Below, one piece after another: positions 23,321 to 33,854 of a DNA stretch of 64,000 nucleotides (its first letter is position 1; every line of letters begins with the position of its first letter). Made by a program: the position numbers and the translations under genes. Source of the stretch: Dasypus novemcinctus (lineage: Eukaryota; Chordata; Mammalia; Cingulata; Dasypodidae); the NCBI RefSeq assembly GCF_030445035.2, contig NC_080676.1, forward strand, positions 11,508,940 to 11,572,939, in the 5' to 3' direction. A model generated the notes under the pieces. That model saw nothing but the letters and a program-made list of their open reading frames with translations, was not told where the DNA came from and did not search any database.

Positions 23321-24690
23321 TCCAAAGACTCCTGTCTTTGCCTTTGTAGATGAAGCCATTGTGAAGCCTTCAGCATCTCCAGAAAAGGGACTTACTACTT
23401 CACAGGAGCTCCCTACCCACTTAAGTTTTTGTTGTTATTTTGTAAGTAATTACATGAGAACAACCGATGAGAAATATACACCTACCCCTTTGGCCCAAAG
23501 TTCAGCCATAAGTCCTATTGAATATGATTAGAAAGTCCCCCAAACAAATAACAAGATGCAAAGATGCCAATATGACTTGCGTGCATGCAGAACGTGAGGG
23601 CTGGATATTGATTAGGCCTGGCTGGAAGGCCCATATAATAGAAGGAGCATCTTCCTCTAAAGAAACACCATCTATTGTCACCAGGGGACTTGCCGCCTTA
23701 CCCTAGATCTCTGCAGAAAGGCAAGTAGCAGAGTCCCTGATTTCATCAGTGGTCCTTGCACTTAGCACAATGTTATTGCTTACAGGATTCATTAATGCAG
23801 AAAGCAAAATATTCTGCTATGATATTATATACTTAACATAAAGGGGAAGGTGTCTCAGTTACTGGGCTCTGTTTGCATCTCAGTTAAACTCAATTGCTAT
23901 TGGATCCTTTTTGTTTTTCCAAGGCAATGATTTCCTCCTCTTTGAGGTTCAATATCTGTTTACTGATCATTTTATCAACATAATTTTCTGGATGCACATC
24001 ACTAAACTAATCGAAGTTTTCATATGCCATATATATTGATGCTTTAAGAGTGTTTCAGTGACTTTTAACTTTCATCTTGTGCCCCATTCATGCGGAAACC
24101 CCAGGTATTTGGGATTATCTTTCAGTGTCCTCAGTACACTTAATGTACTTCTACACAATGAACAAGGAGGATTTTTTTTGCTGGGAATATACTTACTCCC
24201 ATGGTCACCCACTGGCATGTTTCCTTTGAGCCTTGTGTTCTGAGAATTCTATGGTCAAAATTCATTAGTGTTGTTTAATTCTTCCTCTCTGCCCCAATCT
24301 CAACTCTAGGTACCTCATTCTCATACACCCTTAACTCACTGTCTAGAAATACTTGCCAGTACTCGGCAGAGATTACTGAAAAAATCTGTAGCACATTCAG
24401 GAGAGAGTCCCTGGTTGGTTACTTAACAAACGATAATAAATACAGTGTACAAAGCTATGGACATGAGGCAGTCAGGACATACATGTACAGAAGTGCAAAT
24501 ATAACAAGTCTGCATTGTCCCTGTTCTCATTTGCAGAAGAAATGGGTCCGCGATACTTTAATGCATCCATTTTGTGATTACTTACTTCATGCAGTCATTT
24601 GAAACCAGGAACATTTTAATGCTGCCTCTAACACCATTAAGCTTTCAATGTTTTACTTCTAAGTAATGCGCGAGACAGGCACCTGCACCC
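23321..24690. other. No recognised feature
   Basis: AT-rich, unique-looking flank 5-6 kb upstream of PAQR9; nothing recognised. Confidence 0.45.
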
Positions 24691-24693
24691 CAT

Positions 24694-24714
24694 CCTGACC
24701 TCGTGGAGGTCAGG
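24694..24714. promoter_or_regulatory. Perfect inverted repeat containing an ER5 pair of AGGTCA half-sites
   Basis: CCTGACCTC (24694-24702), a 3-nt spacer, then GAGGTCAGG (24706-24714). The TGACCT and AGGTCA half-sites are separated by 5 bp. This is an everted-repeat (ER5) layout that could be read by nuclear receptors. Function is an inference. Confidence 0.4.
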
Positions 24715-24731
24715 GCTGGAGCGAGGGTTAA

Positions 24732-24743
24732 GCGCCATCTGGC
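24732..24743 (-). promoter_or_regulatory. CTCF-like site
   Basis: On the minus strand GCCAGATGGCGC matches the core of the CTCF consensus (CCAGNAG-GGCGC). It lies about 20 bp from the inverted repeat at 24694-24714. No occupancy evidence is available. Confidence 0.35.
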
Positions 24744-25453
24744 ACGCAAACCACGAAAAGCCAAGAGTCAAGCCTTGGCCACACTTGTTCATCTCAGAGA
24801 GAACCGTAAATCCTGGACAATCTCTTCCTCAACCTGCATCTCACATTCTGTGGCTCCCCCCTTACAGTAACAGTGTCTATGCTCATTTCCTTTTAATTAG
24901 CAAAGAGGTTTGGACACTAGATAATGGAACTTTCAATGGAATGAATGGCTACTCCGGCATTTTGGAGGCTTCCTGGTTGTAGTAACCTGATTAGTTGGGT
25001 CTCTGTAGGACGGGAAGGTGGGGGCACAGTGTGGGTGGGAATCAAACAATTCATTGGCCTTCAATCCTATCCTTATATTCCCAACTCCAGACCGCCTAGA
25101 CAATCCTCAGTTAGCGTTTCTAACAGCTCTTCTGGCAAGGTACATGCATTATACCTACTGCCGTTGAACTCCTTTATAATGACTGTTTGGGGGAGACAGG
25201 CTAGCCCAGGGCTAGTAGATGTAAACAGAACACTTTGTTTTCCTAAAGGATTTTTAAAAAGCAAGTAATTTCATGTGGGGTTGTAAAAGCAATACATTTG
25301 TAAAACAGCTTAAACAATTCAGAAATAACCAATTCAGAACTAAGGTAGTAAACGAAACAAGGGGTTTAGGGCTAGAAGAAGGGGTGAAGAAAGTCAGTTG
25401 TTTTTTTTTTAATTAAAAAATACGAATAATTTTGCACTTATACCAGGGCTATT

Positions 25454-25498
25454 TTGACGTAATGTCTTGCCTCAGGAGAGGGAAACACGGGTATAAAA
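25454..25498 (+). promoter_or_regulatory. CRE-like site plus TATA box
   Basis: TGACGTAA (25454-25461) is followed about 30 bp later by TATAAAA (25492-25498). The spacing resembles a compact inducible promoter firing on the plus strand at about 25525, away from PAQR9. No recognisable exon or ORF follows. Confidence 0.3.
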
Positions 25499-25524
25499 AC
25501 AAGAAGGGAAGGAGCGAAAAGAGA

Positions 25525-26224
25525 GAGAGGAGAAAATTGCTGAGTGTGAGATGGGCGTGGAAATAGCTACCTTAGACTTCCAAATTGAAATGTCACTGTC
25601 TTTATGGCCGACCTTGTGGTTTTTAAATTCTTCGCTGGCCTCACGGTTGATGGTTGATGGTCATAAACCATTTCCCTAAGGGGGAAGGAGGGACCCAGGA
25701 CAGAGCCCTGTCCCACCCATGTGACTGGTGGTGCTTACTTCACATAAGAGAGGGGTTTTTATTCTAATGACTCATGGTTTAGGACTGACCTTGCTAGTTA
25801 CCACTCTCCCTCATCCCGTCTCCTCTCTCCTCCTCCCACACCAGCCTGACTGCTGTGCCAAGCGCGAGCCACTGCAAGGGGCGAGGCTTTGTGTGGCCGT
25901 GCCCGGCTCGTCCCCGAGCGCCAGCCTGGCTGAAGGGACAAGGGGTTGTGAAAGGCAGCCGGCGCTCTGCAGCTCTGCCCGGAAGGGATGCCTTTTCCTT
26001 GCTCACTGGCAGGATGGCAGCCGCCCTGGGGCTCTTCCCTTTCTGTTTCTTTCTGCCTTCCTCTGCCTTCCCCGTTTCCCCCCCAGACATCCTGCTCCTC
26101 CGGCTGGGTCTCTGCTGAACGCTGCCACCTCTCCTAACCCTTTGTGCCTGCCGCGTCTGAAAGGTCAACGCCCGCACTCTCTGACCCCACACCCTGCTTC
26201 TCTTTCTTCATACTTGGACTAACA
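25525..26224. other. No recognised gene; locally G+C-richer
   Basis: About 25.85-26.15 kb is moderately CpG-containing and has short overlapping frames on both strands, none resembling a known protein. Confidence 0.4.
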
Positions 26225-26395
26225 TTATGCTGCTACAATATATGCTTTAATGTATTTCCTCATTCGTTTCTTTCTCTCCTACTAAAATACAAGCTCCGCG
26301 AGGGCAGGGCCTTGCTGGCTGCTGCAGCCTCAGCACCTGTCAGAGTACGTGGCACAAAGGAGGCACTTCATAACCATTTCAGGGAATGAGTAAAA
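26225..26395 (+). repeat. L2 LINE 3' end, sense
   Basis: The text 'aaatacaagctccgcgaggg', 'cagggccttgctggctgc' and 'acgtggcacaaaggaggcac' follows the conserved 3' end of L2. Confidence 0.75.
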
Positions 26396-28194
26396 GACAC
26401 CCCCACCCCCAAAGCTTTCTAAGCCCAGAGTTAGGGCCGACTGAGAATATGTGTATTGACTCTGCTCAGCCAGAATCTTCTCTAATTAACTGACCTCCAC
26501 AACCCAGAAAAGCTAAACCAAAAATAGAAAACAAAAGCTGTTGGCTGTGAACCTCGGTGACCAGCGCAGCAGTTTCTGCCCTTCAAAATCACTTACTTAG
26601 GGGTCTCAAAGCAAAACCAAACCAAACCAGTGTGTACTGCGCTGAGCTCCTGGAGTAAGAAATGCTGGGCTGGTGGACTAGTAATTTATCTAGGAAAAAT
26701 AATGCAGCATATGGGCTGTTATGCTACAAAAGAGTTCCAAAGCTTTGGTTTGCATTTAAAGGTCAATTCTAACAAGGTAGTTTGTATCAAAGAGAATTCC
26801 TCAAATCCCTTCTATTAATAGCTTCATTTAGCACCCCTGCAGCTCAGTAGAGTCTGTTTAGGATTCTGTCTCACCACCGTTTTCACCTTAACTGAAACTG
26901 AGAAGTCAATGTCAGTGGGGATAGAGTGTGCCTTGGAGGTATAAAAAATTTACACCCTCTTTACCTATGTATGGACTAAGCTTTTAGAACTTAACCAGAT
27001 CCTCCTCCTGAACATCTGGTTTATAAAACGCTTGGCGTTTTGCAAATGTCCTAAGAGCTCTTAAGACCGCTGCATGCTAATTTTTGACTCACTGGGGAAA
27101 GCGCAGGGGAGTGTGCAGCCGCGGAGGGAAACTGGCTCACCCAGTGGCCACATCCTCCCTCGGCTCGAGCACTTGTAGCCCCAAGGCTCGTCTTTCTGAG
27201 GTCAATCGAGGCAGCAGGCAGGCCTCGGCTGCCCACCACCACTAGGTCTGTGGAAGGCCTGCTCCCTGTGCCACTCCGTGTGCCCTCCCTCCCCTGGGAA
27301 GCGGCAGCTCCCGCGGGCACCCTCCCGCAGAGGGTGGAGGCTAATGCCCCACAGGGATGGCTGCAGGGTCTTAGGGAGGAAAAAGCTGTGGGTCGTGGGA
27401 AATGTGGGTGTGTGATGTGGGGAGGAAGGCTCGAGTTCAGCACCGATAACCGATGGGTAAAACTGAACTTCACATGCCACCCGTTTGGATTGAGGTTGAC
27501 TTTATTTCACCTGGTGTGCTCCACGAGACACTTAGGAAACATAGCTTTGTGTTTCCGTCCTTGGAGGGGTGCTTTTATATTTGTGTGTGATGTCACAGGA
27601 AGGCTGCACCTGGTGGCAGTTCCTGGTAAAAGAACAATTTGTGCCTTCTTGCCTGACCTTCACAGGGGGCTTTAATTCCAACTTGGGTGCTTCCTCTCAC
27701 TTGCATTCTGTGTGTTTTCTTTAATGATAGAGCCTAGAATTTCATTCTTTAGCACTGAATTTTAAAACTATGTTCGGATGTATTTCCTTCTTCCAGCCCT
27801 TTCTCCAAATTCGGAGCTCCCCTCAGCCTATGCCAAGAGTGCCTCCTCACTGCCAGCCCTACGTGTAGGGCGGCCGCCCGTCACCTGCCAGCGGGACTCT
27901 CCCCCGTCATGTGGGAAGATGTTTTCTTACAGGGCTTCGACTTGCCAGCTGAGAGTGTTCTGTCAGGAAGGAGTCTCTTTCCAAATGTGTGAGGAGTCCG
28001 TGCTTGTTTCTTCACGTGGCAGCTGGGGAACTTTTGACCGCGGTGACAACCCTCCACCTTTCTCTTCTCCCTATGAATAGACCCCTGGAATCATTCCATG
28101 CAGGACCTACGATGGCCTGTTGGGGTCCCTGTGGTGAAAGGGGGCAGGAGCCATTTCCCCAGCCTCTTCTATTCCTTTCCCATGGGCAGACTTT
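26396..28194. other. No recognised feature
   Basis: Single-copy-looking sequence. Several short frames on both strands near 27.05-27.68 kb and 27.78-28.2 kb resemble no known protein. Confidence 0.4.
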
Positions 28195-28275
28195 TAAGAC
28201 TACAGATTAGAAACCCACGCCCCGAGAAGCAGCCTTGCTCAAGGGCACACAGCTGGGACTAAAACCCACAGGGCA
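28195..28275 (-). repeat. MIR SINE fragment, antisense
   Basis: The stretch 'cttgctcaagggcacacagc' followed by 'gggactaaaaccca' matches the antisense MIR segment 'cttgcccaaggtcacacagc'. Confidence 0.6.
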
Positions 28276-28949
28276 TGGGGTTTCTGACTCCCAGCCCTGT
28301 GCTTTCTGTGAGACTACTACTGAGGGCACAGTGTGCGGTGATGGAATTACTCTTATTCCTATGTTCCCCCCTCTCTCTAAGAGCAATAAACCCAGCCAGG
28401 ACCTAATAAAACCCCAGCCTAAGATGTTGCAACTTCCAAAGGTGTTTATGTTTTAATAGGGATCCTTGAAAACGAAAAGCTGCCAAGATTTAGAAGGAAG
28501 GGCGTTTAATAATGGGGCGGATTTCTGGGCACAACGCAATGAACGCAGGGGGAAGAAACAGACTGGATGGGTTGTTTTGGGGGGTGGGGTGCAGTGGGGG
28601 GGGAGGAAGCCCCCTTGCTTGAGGAGAACGCAAAGAGACTTGAAGACAGACAGCGAGGGGTCCTGGTTCCAGGTCAGCAGACAGCCTCAGATGGGGGGAC
28701 GGCGGCCACATTCGGGAAGTGCCACTTAGTGAGGCTGAAGCAGGACAGAGCACAGAACCCAGAAACAGAGGAGCCGCCGCGCAGCGTGGGGTCTGAGTAC
28801 CTGACATCAGGGTGAGTTGTTAGGGGGTGGTGGGTTCTGGGGCCCTGGTTTCTTGTTCTGGTTCTGGGAGAGGTTGGAGCCGGGGACAGACTAATCCCAA
28901 CATGCAGGAAACCGCTTGTGCTCTTTCCTTTTAAACCTGGCAAGAAGAG
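28276..28949. other. No recognised gene; G-run cluster
   Basis: G runs at about 28578-28606 (G6, G4 and G8 blocks close together) could form a G-quadruplex on the plus strand. No gene or repeat recognised. Confidence 0.4.
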
Positions 28950-29470
28950 CTTGTGTAAGTCAAAACACCAGTTGCCATTTATTCTTATTTGTAGAAAGTG
29001 TTTGTTTTTAAAATAGAGAATTTCTAAGGGGGAGAAAACGGCTTAAATCCTAAACCATTGGCAATATTCTAAATTCTCTGCCAATCTTTCTTAATATACC
29101 TACAGATGTTCTGTATGATTATACTTCATGTGGGAGTTATATCTTTTGTGTTTTAATGTAGATATTTCCAGGAATTACCATAGTCCACGTCTTTTCCATT
29201 TTTAATAACTCTATAATGCATCACCCAGATGACATTATAGATCCTTACAGGAAGTGTTTGGGGGTACTAAAAATTTATTATGATCACCAATTGTACTGTT
29301 TTGAAAATACCTTTGAATAATTTTTTTTTTCCTTTCAGATTGTTTCCTTGACATAAATTCCCCAGAATGGAACTGTGAGGTCAATATATACAAACAGTTT
29401 AGTGGCTCCTGTTGCGATTGACAGATTTCTCTCTCAAAAAATTGAGATTTTTTTCCTCACTACCCTGTCA
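28950..29470 (-). repeat. Possible old LINE-1 3' fragment, antisense
   Basis: Features such as 'ctttttaataactctataatg', 'taaattccccagaatggaac' and 'tctctctcaaaaaattgag' have the flavour of an antisense L1M 3' region. The match is weak. Confidence 0.35.
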
Positions 29471-30469
29471 ACCCAAAGTCCAGGAAGGTCTCACACCCCA
29501 TATTCTACAGGGATCTGCTGGACTTACCCTGGCCTTTGCCCTCGATCCTAGATGCACATACCACACGTGTGCCTCAAGGTTTTATCAAGGCGAGCCTCAA
29601 GGCAGAGGGGAGAGCCAAGCCGGGCGAGCTGAGTCATGCTGGCCCCGGCCCAAGGCTGACCTCAGCCACCGTGAGAAGTCAGAGCGGAAATGCTGCCTCT
29701 CTTTCTGCTTAGAGAATGGGTACCCCGTTGTAATGGACAGGAGTAGGATACAGAGTGGAAATTGAAAAGGAATTTTCGTTGTGTAGTATTAGCAATTACT
29801 GTAGTATATGTAGTATATGTAGATGCTATCAGGTCATTTATGATATGATTTTTTAAAAAAAGACCCTATTTGCTCCGTTAGACATGGAGATAACCAATTC
29901 TTCCTTCACCAATTGCGCTGCATTTTGGTGTTTCAAAGCAAAGTGATGAGTCAGTCATGATTTCTGAGTGAACGTATTCCTAGAAATAGGAAACTTCTAA
30001 TAAATGAGACAACCCAGTGTTTTCTCTCCAGGGAACTTTCTCTCCGAGCTACCTGTGCTTTCCCCCCCACCCTTTTTTTTTTCTTTTTTTAATTGTTAAA
30101 ACAACACAGTGTTTAACAGACTGTTAGAATGCACATTAGCCATGCCCTTCGTGTAAAAATCCGTCTGAATAAAAGGAAATCAATTCCAGGGGATTCCTTG
30201 CGAAATGCAGCTTTAAAATAAGTTTTCTGGGAAACTGCAGGCCTGTTTTGAACTGGGCTGGTGCACTTGTCCTGGTTGAGGAGAAGACCCAGGCGGGGAG
30301 GTGGAGGGATGAGTCAGCGAAGCACCCAGGCTCTATCGCCAAATTGTCTCAAATTAATTAATCATCAGGCAGCATGCAGTGCTCCACCCATGTTTACTTT
30401 CCATTTTTCCATGTTATGTTTTGCAAATAAATGACAGTGAAAATAATTTTTCTTCCAAAAATTCTGTTT
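29471..30469. other. No recognised feature
   Basis: AT-rich with a short GTAGTATAT repeat near 29795-29825. No gene or clear repeat. Confidence 0.4.
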
Positions 30470-30960
30470 AAAAAAATACAACCATAGCACAAACATGATC
30501 CATATATTTTTCTATTTCCAATTCTAACTGGTGGTTATTAGCATATGTAAAAATGATTGATTTTTGAGATCATGAACCATATATCTAGCCATTTTTTCAA
30601 GTTCTTTTATTCTAGGATTTTTTGGTCAAATCTCTTCGGTTTTCTAATTATACTCTCCTGTCATTTGCTATCATTCCTTTAACATACAGCTGATTAAATT
30701 TGCTAGTATTTTATTTAGAATGGTTTACCTCTATAAGTGACATTTATTTTATAATTTTTGAGTTATACATTCTATATTAGGGTTTGGTGTTAAGGATATG
30801 GAAAGTCATACAGTGGAGAGTTTTCTACCTTCTTCCATGGTCTGGAATGGTTTCAAAGCATAGAAATGATCATGTAGTGCTTATTCCAGAATTGTAAGGT
30901 TATTACAACATTAGGATATGTAGCAACATGATTTAGAATATTATCAAATTAAAGGTAAAA
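30470..30960 (-). repeat. Old LINE-1 ORF2 fragment, antisense
   Basis: The text 'gattaaatttgctagtatt' then 'tctatattagggtttggtg' and 'tctggaatggtttcaaagc' matches the antisense of the L1 reverse-transcriptase region. It is heavily decayed. Confidence 0.5.
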
Positions 30961-30999
30961 CATTATGCAATTATGGCAATAGATTTAAAAAATCGTTAA

Positions 31000-31578
31000 A
31001 GTTAAGCCAGTTTCCTAATGAAAATTCCAAGTAAAATAGTTGTGGGTGAAAACTATCTAAACAGATAAAGTCTATGAAGTACAAATAATCGTCAGTGCCA
31101 TATCATTGAGTGAAAAATTAAAGCTACTGCCATTAAAATCAGGGACAAAGTTAGATGTCCCCATTTACCATTATTATTCAATCATAAGAACTTCCCTCCA
31201 TAAATTTGAATTTAATTGGTATAAATATTAGAAAAGAGGATAAACTTTATACAAGGGTGTGACTGTATACCTGGAAAATGCAAGAGACCCTGTTAAAAAA
31301 CAATTAGAACAATTAGAGATTTTAGCCCATTGCTGAATACAAACTAAATATGCCAATGTTAAAATCTTTCTTATGTATTAGCAAATACAAGTTAGATATG
31401 GGAAAAATATTCCATTTATGGTAGTGACAAAAATTATAAAATAACTTGGAACAAATTCAGTGAGAAAGGTATGAGATATATAAAGAACACGCTAACATTT
31501 TATTGAAGGATCTAAATAAATGGAGCATTTTACCATATTCCTGGAAGAGATTTAAAAAATACTAAAATGTCAGTTCTT
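31000..31578 (+). repeat. Old LINE-1 ORF2, sense, left part (host of the nested insertions)
   Basis: Sense-strand L1 reverse-transcriptase-region text is visible: 'aaatcagggacaaag', 'gatgtccccatttaccatt', 'ccatttatggtagtgac' and 'gatctaaataaatggagc'. The frame is broken by stops. The L1 resumes at 36623 and again up to about 38660, so younger elements have split it. Confidence 0.75.
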
Positions 31579-33026
31579 TTTTTTATATATTCTTTTTTTC
31601 CCTTTATTTTCTTTTAAATGTTACATTAAAAAAATATGAGGTCCCCATATGACCCCCACCCACCCATGCCACCCCTCCCACATCAACAAACTCTTCCATC
31701 ATTGGGGCACATCCACTGCACCCAGCGAATACATTCTGGAGAACCGCTGCAGCACGTGGACAGTGGTCCACGTTGTAGTCCACACTCTCCCCCAGTCCAG
31801 CCAGTGGGCCACAACAGGACACACAACATCCAGCATCCATCCCTGCAGCACCACCTAGGACAACTCCAAATCCTGAAAATGCCACCACACCATATCTCTT
31901 CTTCCCTCTCCCAACCATCAGCAGCCACCGTGGCCAACCTCTCCACATCACTACTACAATTTCTTCCCTTACTAATCACAATATTTCCCCAGCAGAACAC
32001 CAATAAGTCCACTGTAATCCATACTCTATTCCTCCATCTTGTGGACCTGGGATGGCTATGTCCAGTCCCCCTCTACATCAAGAGGGGGTTTAGATTCCAC
32101 ATGGATGATGGATGCAATTCTCCTGCTTGCAGCTGTAGGCACTCTTGGTTCCCTGGTGTGGTGGTTGACCCTCTTCACCTCCCTGTCAGCTGGCCAGGGT
32201 AAGTCCAAGAAACCAGAGGGTAGAAGCTGCAAGTCTGCTGAGGCCCGGGGCCTGGCTGTCATATGGATAGTCCAGAGATTCAGGTCTCCTGAGTATACAC
32301 CAACCCAAACAACAACCACAGGTCTGGTAAAAGTAACAGAAGAGGCATATATAGAGAGGTTATACCTGAGTCCAACTCCATCACACTCAGGAACACAAAC
32401 TCCAAAGTGGGGCCAACTGACATGGCCCTGAACTCCAGAGCCATCTGCCTTGACCATAGAACCTGTGGGTAACTATAGCCCTCAGGAGAACCAGCACCTG
32501 GATTTCTATCTACCTTGGCTGTCTCTGGTACCCTGCTGAGCCATGGACAAGCATCAGCCTCTGATGATCTCCCAGCTCTTTTTTGGAGACTCAGCCATAT
32601 AAATTCATTTGTCCTTTCCATTTCCCCCTTTTATCAAAGGTCAATGCAGTTTTTAACACCTGATATCACATGTAGGCTAAGATATTCTGCTGGTCTGAGT
32701 TGACCTCTTTGTTCATGGTCTTTTTGTAGTTACATCATCAGCTGGTGCTTGGTAGTAATCCCTTGGTGCCAGGGAGGCTCATCCCAGGGAGTCATGTCCC
32801 ACGCCAGGGGAGGGGGGGAAGCATCTACATGCTGAGTTTGGCTTAGAGAGTGGCCACATTAGAGCAACATGGAGGCTCTCAGGAGGTAACTCTTAGGCAC
32901 CGCACAGCTATAGGCCTAGTTCATATTTCAGGCACACAGGCTCATAATCAGAACCATCAGTATCAAGGGCTCATCGTTGGACCATCTATCTTTATTGGTC
33001 TTTGCCATTGCACTTGGGGGATTGTT
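31579..33026 (-). repeat. LINE-1 3' region, antisense, first part
   Basis: A non-coding L1 3' region with a C-rich block near its end (about 31650-31680, G-rich on the L1 sense strand). It is related to the better-matched pair at 33027-33837 and 46801-48022 but more diverged. It continues after the nested insertion, from 33855. Confidence 0.75.
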
Positions 33027-33854
33027 TTTTTTTTTTTCCCGTTCTACTTTGTTTTTTTTAAAATTGATTTTGTAAAAATATTACATTAAAAAAATATATA
33101 TGAGGACCTATTCAACCCCACCACCCCCACCCCACCACTCCCCCCCCAGCAACACTCATTCCCATCATCATGACACATCCATTGCATTTGGTAAGTACAT
33201 CTCTGGGCACCTCTGCACCTCATGGTCAATGGTCCACATCATGGCCCATACTCTCCCCCATTCCATCCAGTGGGCCCTGTGAGGATTTACAATGTCCGGT
33301 GATTGCCCCTGAAGCACCATCCAGGGCAGCTCCAAGTCCCAAAGACGCCTCCACATCTTGTCTCTTCCTGCCATTCCCCATACCCATTAGCCACCATGTC
33401 CACTTTTCCCACTCCAATGCCACCTTTTCTCTGTGGACATTGGATTGGTTGTGTCCATTGCATCTCTATGTCAAGAGGAGGCTCAGATTCCACATAGATA
33501 CTGGATGCAGTCCTCCCGCTTTCAGTTGTAGGCACTCTAGGCTCCATGGTGTGGTGGTTTTCCTTCTTCAACTCCATCTTAGCTGAGTGAGGTGAGTCCA
33601 ATAAATCAGATTGTAGGTGTTGGAGTCTGTTGAGGCTCAGGGCCTGGCTATCACATTGTCAGTCCAGAGATTCAGATCCCCTAAATATATCTTAAACACC
33701 AACACCAACTACAACTCCAGCACAGTAGCATGAAAGTCTTATGAAGAGAGATCCCATCTGAGTCCAGATTCATCACGCATAAACACCAGCTCCAAAGAAG
33801 GGCCATCTGACATGGCAGTTAACCCCATCTGCCATGAGCACTTGGGGGATTGTT
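33010..33854 (-). mobile_element. 5'-truncated LINE-1 nested in another L1, 17-bp target duplication
   Basis: GCACTTGGGGGATTGTT is duplicated at 33010-33026 and 33838-33854. The 811-bp insert (33027-33837) is an antisense L1 3' region that starts, on its own strand, in the 3' UTR and ends in an A-rich tail (plus-strand T run about 33025-33037). It closely resembles the copy at 46801-48022, so the subfamily was active after the host copy was in place. Confidence 0.9.

Noticed and set aside
31636-32202. 188-codon plus-strand frame in the L1 3' region
   Set aside because: It is the antisense of a non-coding L1 3' UTR; not shared as an intact frame by the related copies.
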